From: Endomychus coccineus
Lineage: Eukaryota > Arthropoda > Insecta > Coleoptera > Endomychidae
Length of the DNA stretch: 64,000 nucleotides
Assembly (NCBI GenBank): GCA_958510875.1
Contig: OY294067.1
Coordinates: forward strand, 148,912,243-148,976,242
Direction of reading: 5' to 3'
A program made the position numbers and the translations under genes. The notes beneath the pieces are model-generated. The model ran no database searches. It worked only from the letters and a program-made list of their open reading frames with translations, and was not told the origin of the DNA. Numbering within the stretch: position 1 is the first letter of the stretch; each line of letters opens with the position of its first letter. Of this stretch, positions 59,495 through 64,000 are shown piece by piece.

Positions 59495-60437
59495 CAGGGT
59501 GTAAATAGATAACTGCAAAAAAATTCAGGGGGTGATTTCTTGTTGAAAAATAAGGTCAATCTTTCATATAAAATTTTTCTCTAAATCACGTCGTTTTCGA
59601 GATACGTGTTGAAATTGAAAAAAAAAAATAGTTTTTTGTGAATATCTCCGGAACCGTTTATCGTACAGAGAACAGCTTCCGTGAGCGATCTCTACTCATA
59701 GTGGGCTATGTTTTGTGCGATAAACAATTTCCTTCTATCCATAATTGGTGAAGATTTCGAAGGGGTTGTGGTTGTTTTTTCCCCAACTTCTACGCCACTG
59801 GAAAAAGTACAGTTTTGAGATGCTCATTTGAACCGCCAATGTCTTGTACCCAAAACAGGTACTCCTGGTTATAAGCTCTCAAGTTGATGGTTTTCGAGAA
59901 AACTCAAGTTTTATGTTGAAAAACATTGTCAATTCTTTGAAATAAAATTTATTTTTTACCAATTAAACGGAATTTCTTCACACAAGTAACAAAACCAAAA
60001 ATTGACCATGTTTATCAACATGAAAGTTGATTTTTCTCGAAAACGGTCATTTTTAGTTATAACCAACAGTAGCTTTTTTATGTAAACAACAATGGCGGTT
60101 CAAATGGGCATCTAAAACTCGTTATTTTTCCAGTGTCGTAAAAGTTGGGGAGAAAAACAACCACTACCCCTTCAAAATCTTCACCAATTATGAATGAAAA
60201 AATTTTTTATTGCACGAAACATACCTTACTATGAGAAGAGATTGCTCACAAAAATTGTCTTCTGTACGATAAACGGTTCCGGAGATATTCGCAAAAAAAA
60301 ATTTTTTTTTTCAATTTCAAAACCCTGTATCTCGAAAACGAAGTGATTCAGAGAAAAATTGTATATGAAAGACCCACCTTATTTTTCAACAAGGAAGCAC
60401 CCTCTGAATTTTTCTGCAGTTATCCATTTACACCCTG
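59495..60437. mobile_element. 943-bp fold-back element with CAGGGTGTAAAT ends
   Basis: Arms of about 440 bp (59495-59935 and 60003-60437) are inverted copies starting CAGGGTGTAAAT and sharing AACCGTTTATCGTACAGA, AACCGCCA(A/T)TG and TTCTCGAAAAC-type blocks at 80-90 percent identity. TATA flanks both ends (59491-59494, 60438-60441), so the target duplication is TA or TATA. A ~70-bp spacer separates the arms. No ORF: a MITE-like or fold-back element of a TA-targeting family. Confidence 0.88.
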
Positions 60438-60441
60438 TATA

Positions 60442-61860
60442 TGCACCGTAGAACCCATTCTACACTTTTTCCTATGATTGCAAGTTTTCTGCATAATGAG
60501 TTTTGTGATAAAAGATTAGACTTATATGCTATGATGAATATTTGTGTGAGTCAAATAAACTATATCGATGTCAAGAATTGTTGCTATTGACAGTCGTTAG
60601 AAATTACTATTATACAGCGGCTTAGTTGTTTTTTCATTGAATTACTACGAATTAATAGTGATGCATACCTAGAGGAAGATATTATTAGTAGATTCTTTAC
60701 TTATAAATTACAAAAAATATGGGTATTCACACCATTGAAAAACACCAATGCTGGTGGAATATCGTGATTTACCGACCTATACGTCATAAAATTATTATGA
60801 AATAACCAACTGAAAATTGCACGAAACACTGAATTCGGTAGAATTTCGTAGAATTTTTAAAATGCCACACTTGATTCAACTTGACATTCCAGTAAATTTA
60901 AAAAGACTGTCCTTTGGTGAATAAATAGCAGGATAGTTTGGTCCTTCAGTTCAATCACTGTTCGAAATCTAGAGCCGTAGACGTGACTGGGTTATCTGCG
61001 TCACAAAGGACGCCTCGGGAAGATGTCAGTCAGAATTGATGCAAGACTCAAATCCAATATTCACTGCGCTAAAAACGATACAAATCCCAAGGGTTCCATA
61101 CAAAGATATATTGTTTTTTATCACTCGGTCAAGAAGCGGACGTGAACACATGTATCTTCTTGTTAACGATTTCACTTCATCGTTTTATATAGTATCAAAT
61201 TCAATTATCTTTGAATCCATCACATAGCAATTTATTGAATACATTTTTCGAATCACTTCATTCTCATGTTCCTCATTTCAATAACTAGTCAATCGGAGTT
61301 GAAAAACTATTACATTACGTCACATCAATATTGTGTATTATCTCATTCATATTTGATATCCATAAGAATTTTGTATATCATGATTTGTTGTGACTGAAAT
61401 ACCAAAACATCTTTACAATGACCTGGTGTAGATGAGTAGTCATTATAACCATATCGGACGAGGAAATATGTCGATGATAAAATACATTTTGTGATCATCA
61501 GAATGCCTCACTTCTAGCCAGTATCCCTGAATGAAAATTCTGAAGAGTTTTGACCTTCCTTATATAGAAAACTCACTCAAACTGACAGAAAACTCACTCG
61601 AACTGACAGAACTTGATATGTTCCGACTGGTGAATGTTATGGGATTATTACATCTTTTCAAAAACTATAATTCTGGGTGAAATGATTTATATGCAATATT
61701 GCATCGAATATAAGAGTTTTTTCTATGATTTGTCTTACAGTCCTTGCAACATTCTACCGGAGAAATAAGATCGATTCCGGTTGCTTTCATAATTGATCTG
61801 TTACATTTGAAATGCACATCCGGGGTAGATCCGGCATTCAAGGTCTTTCTGAGCTTCCTC
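60442..61860. other. Unassigned stretch
   Basis: No gene or repeat end supported. A small imperfect direct repeat (AAAACTCACTC(A/G)AACTGACAGA) occurs near 61568 and 61589. Confidence 0.35.
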
Positions 61861-61872
61861 GTCAGTTTGAAT

Positions 61873-61899
61873 CTGATGATGGCTACTTTATAGCTGAAA
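61873..61899 (+). ncRNA. Hammerhead-ribozyme-like core
   Basis: CTGATGA (61873-61879), stem-loop TGGCTA-CTTTA-TAGC, then T and GAAA (61896-61899). It matches the core at 55155-55186 closely and marks another Penelope-like tail on the plus strand. Confidence 0.55.
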
Positions 61900-64000
61900 G
61901 ATCGTTAAAAAATACTATAACACTATTTCAAGTGGATATGATGACTGTTTCTTATTAGAGTATTCTTGAATTCCTCAGTTTGCTTGTTGCCATTGTTCTC
62001 GCGGGTCTATTATTTCCAGAATTCTCTGCTTTTATTTAGGGTAACACGTTGTTCCTAAACAGTTGGGATTTGCATACCTTGCATCTCAAATATCATTTGT
62101 TAGGCTTTCAACTGCTTTTTCTATGTTCAGCTCAGTGTCTTAAGAGAGATCAAGCTTTAGGCTGATGTTGAATACTTTGTATTGTAGTCTCTTGCGACCA
62201 TGAATCCATTACCTAAAATGTTGATGAATCTCTCAAAATGTTCCTTTTTACTGCCCTATACTATACATAGTATGTACTGCGAGGGAAGTACTCTAATAGA
62301 GGTAGAATTTTTTTCCGGATTCCCATTGTCGTGATTAGCCTTTTACGTGGGGAGTAGATGCCAGACAGGGTGAACGGTTCCATCATATTGTCGTTAATTG
62401 AAAGAGCTACATTTCCAATCAACAATATTGTTTTGTGGTATCTAGTATGATTATGCATATACTTGATACTCTTATATTGCTAGCATCCCATTTCTGCCTG
62501 CTGGAGGGCTGAAGAGTGTAAGATAGATGGATAGTCTGAAAAAGGTTGCCAATCCACATGTGTGTGATTCGCTCATTCTGAATGTTGCAGGTAATGCAGT
62601 AAGTGTGTCAAAATAGTAGCCCACATTCAAGCTCGAAACATCATAATCTGAAATGTATCTCATCGGAAGCGCACGTGAGAATAGACCTGAGTCTGGTATT
62701 CTTTTGTTCCCAATAGCGTAGGTGCTAAACGTCAAGAGAAAGTGTTATCGCATTTTAGTTTGTTAATTTTCTCACACGTTTGTTTTTCAAATGCTCATAT
62801 ATATTTTTGGGAATATCATGTTATTTGAAAGTTTGTTTTCGCTATTGGTTAATTTTTTTCTCCTTGTACAACATGCAGCGCTTGCACATGTGATGGAGTA
62901 CATTCCAGAATTTAATGTTTCGTCATCCGATAAGGCACATCATGAGTACACGGTGCGGAAGCATGGTCTGGCAGATACGGTCTCATCCGAGACCTTCTAT
63001 ACTCGAGGCAAAATATATATTGAATCCGTAATGATTGGGAAATACTTCTTTATCACACTAGCAATATAAAAGTTTTCAATATATGATGATTATCAGATCT
63101 TCATTCGCGCTTCCATCTGGATCTGGATGATCTGGTTGACCTTTAGTTATAATTTGGTGAGAAATATTTGTTGGCTTTGTTCATCCATTAATACTTGATA
63201 TAGTCAAATATGGAAATGGTGACAATATATTATGTACTCAGAATAATTGTCATCAGTTGTTTTAACACGAGACAAATGTTTACTGTTGCACAATAGTTCA
63301 TGAGACGAAAGATTGTTCTTTAATGCTATTCTTCTTATCTACAAATACACCAGGATCTCAACATTTTCCATGGAGTGATCACTAATAATTGCATTCTCAC
63401 AATCATCAGAAACAAATTATCAAACTCCCTCTCAAGTACCAAACTCAGCGATAAAAACTTCTTGGTGAAATCTTTTAATTTTTGAACCGTTAAAGACATA
63501 AAGTATTTGACACTAGCAAACTACCCCGTAAATTTTGTTTCATGTTCAAGATATCCATCAGTCAATGTAATACATTTTTTGATTTCTAAGTGGGCCATTT
63601 ATTCATAGATGCTTGAAATATCTTGGTCTTTTCACCATGTTGTGGCCGATTATGCTACGTTCAACAGAGATCATTGTGAACTTTGCTCATTCCACCGATG
63701 AGCTTTATGGGAAGAGCGAAACTACTACCTGGGACTATAAGATCATGACGTTACTGATCGACTTGAACTAGAAAGACATTATCATTGTTATCTGATAAAA
63801 GCCAACATGAGATTGATGAGTATATTCATATATTCATTTATTTCAAATTCTCGTACATTGATTTGGTTTCTTGTCGCCTCCTGGCTTATTCAATTAGTCT
63901 CACTATCCTAGTAACTTATATATTAAGTTCGAGAGAAATCTATCAGTCAATGTATTAGATTATTTTATTTCTTAGTGGGTAATCTATTCGTAGTTGATGT
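61900..64000. other. Unassigned stretch with a short direct repeat
   Basis: No gene supported. A ~57-bp segment at 63552-63610 (ATCAGTCAATGTA, TTTCTAAGTGGG) recurs at 63943-63997 with about 80 percent identity in direct orientation. Confidence 0.4.

Overview
This is a window of AT-rich eukaryotic nuclear DNA, almost certainly from an insect. The only host coding sequence I can support is one exon of a Dpr-family immunoglobulin gene (18799-18971, minus). Dpr genes are arthropod neuronal genes with very long introns, so much of the window may be intron or intergenic DNA around that gene. The order of insect cannot be fixed from the sequence.

Almost everything else recognisable is transposable-element debris from many superfamilies. 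From left to right: a Ty3/gypsy element on the minus strand (pol, gag, 5' LTR; 1-2790); a 3,419-bp segment present twice in perfect head-to-tail tandem (4550-11387); a 957-bp inverted-repeat element; a MULE transposase fossil (12768-13420); the dpr exon; two copies of a ~530-bp dispersed repeat; a 1.5-kb element with long TIRs and an 8-bp target duplication (23478-24980); non-LTR reverse transcriptase fragments (25437-25800, 40649-40876); a 1,460-bp giant palindrome with TA target site (27971-29430); a neighbouring element with iterated subterminal motifs; an inverted pair of R2/R4-type non-LTR endonuclease fragments (32615-33345); a Tc1/IS630-like fossil; a Penelope-like fragment that truncates a BEL/Pao element (35690-38839); a second Ty3/gypsy pol with a damaged RT active site (42560-45407); a pogo/Tigger fossil (57290-58090); and a second fold-back element (59495-60437).

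The densest and most unusual part is 48490-56290. It holds a tandem and inverted array of a ~472-bp unit that carries a cloverleaf-forming tRNA-like module. A 678-bp element flanked by TAA interrupts that array. Next to it lies a divergent gene pair, a THAP-domain ORF (minus) and an intron-containing Myb/SANT-like gene (plus), separated by a GC-richer spacer with an exact 24-bp palindrome and repeated CGGTCGTA motifs. A partial second copy of the THAP half at 54880-55842 is split by a Penelope-like insertion with a 17-bp target duplication and again abuts a tRNA-like unit. I read this as one transposon family with two DNA-binding proteins, now decayed.

Penelope-like fragments recur at eight or more places, and many carry a hammerhead-ribozyme-like core. 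All coding element copies seen here carry stops, frameshifts or truncations, so none looks active. The long stretches listed as unassigned hold no gene I can support.
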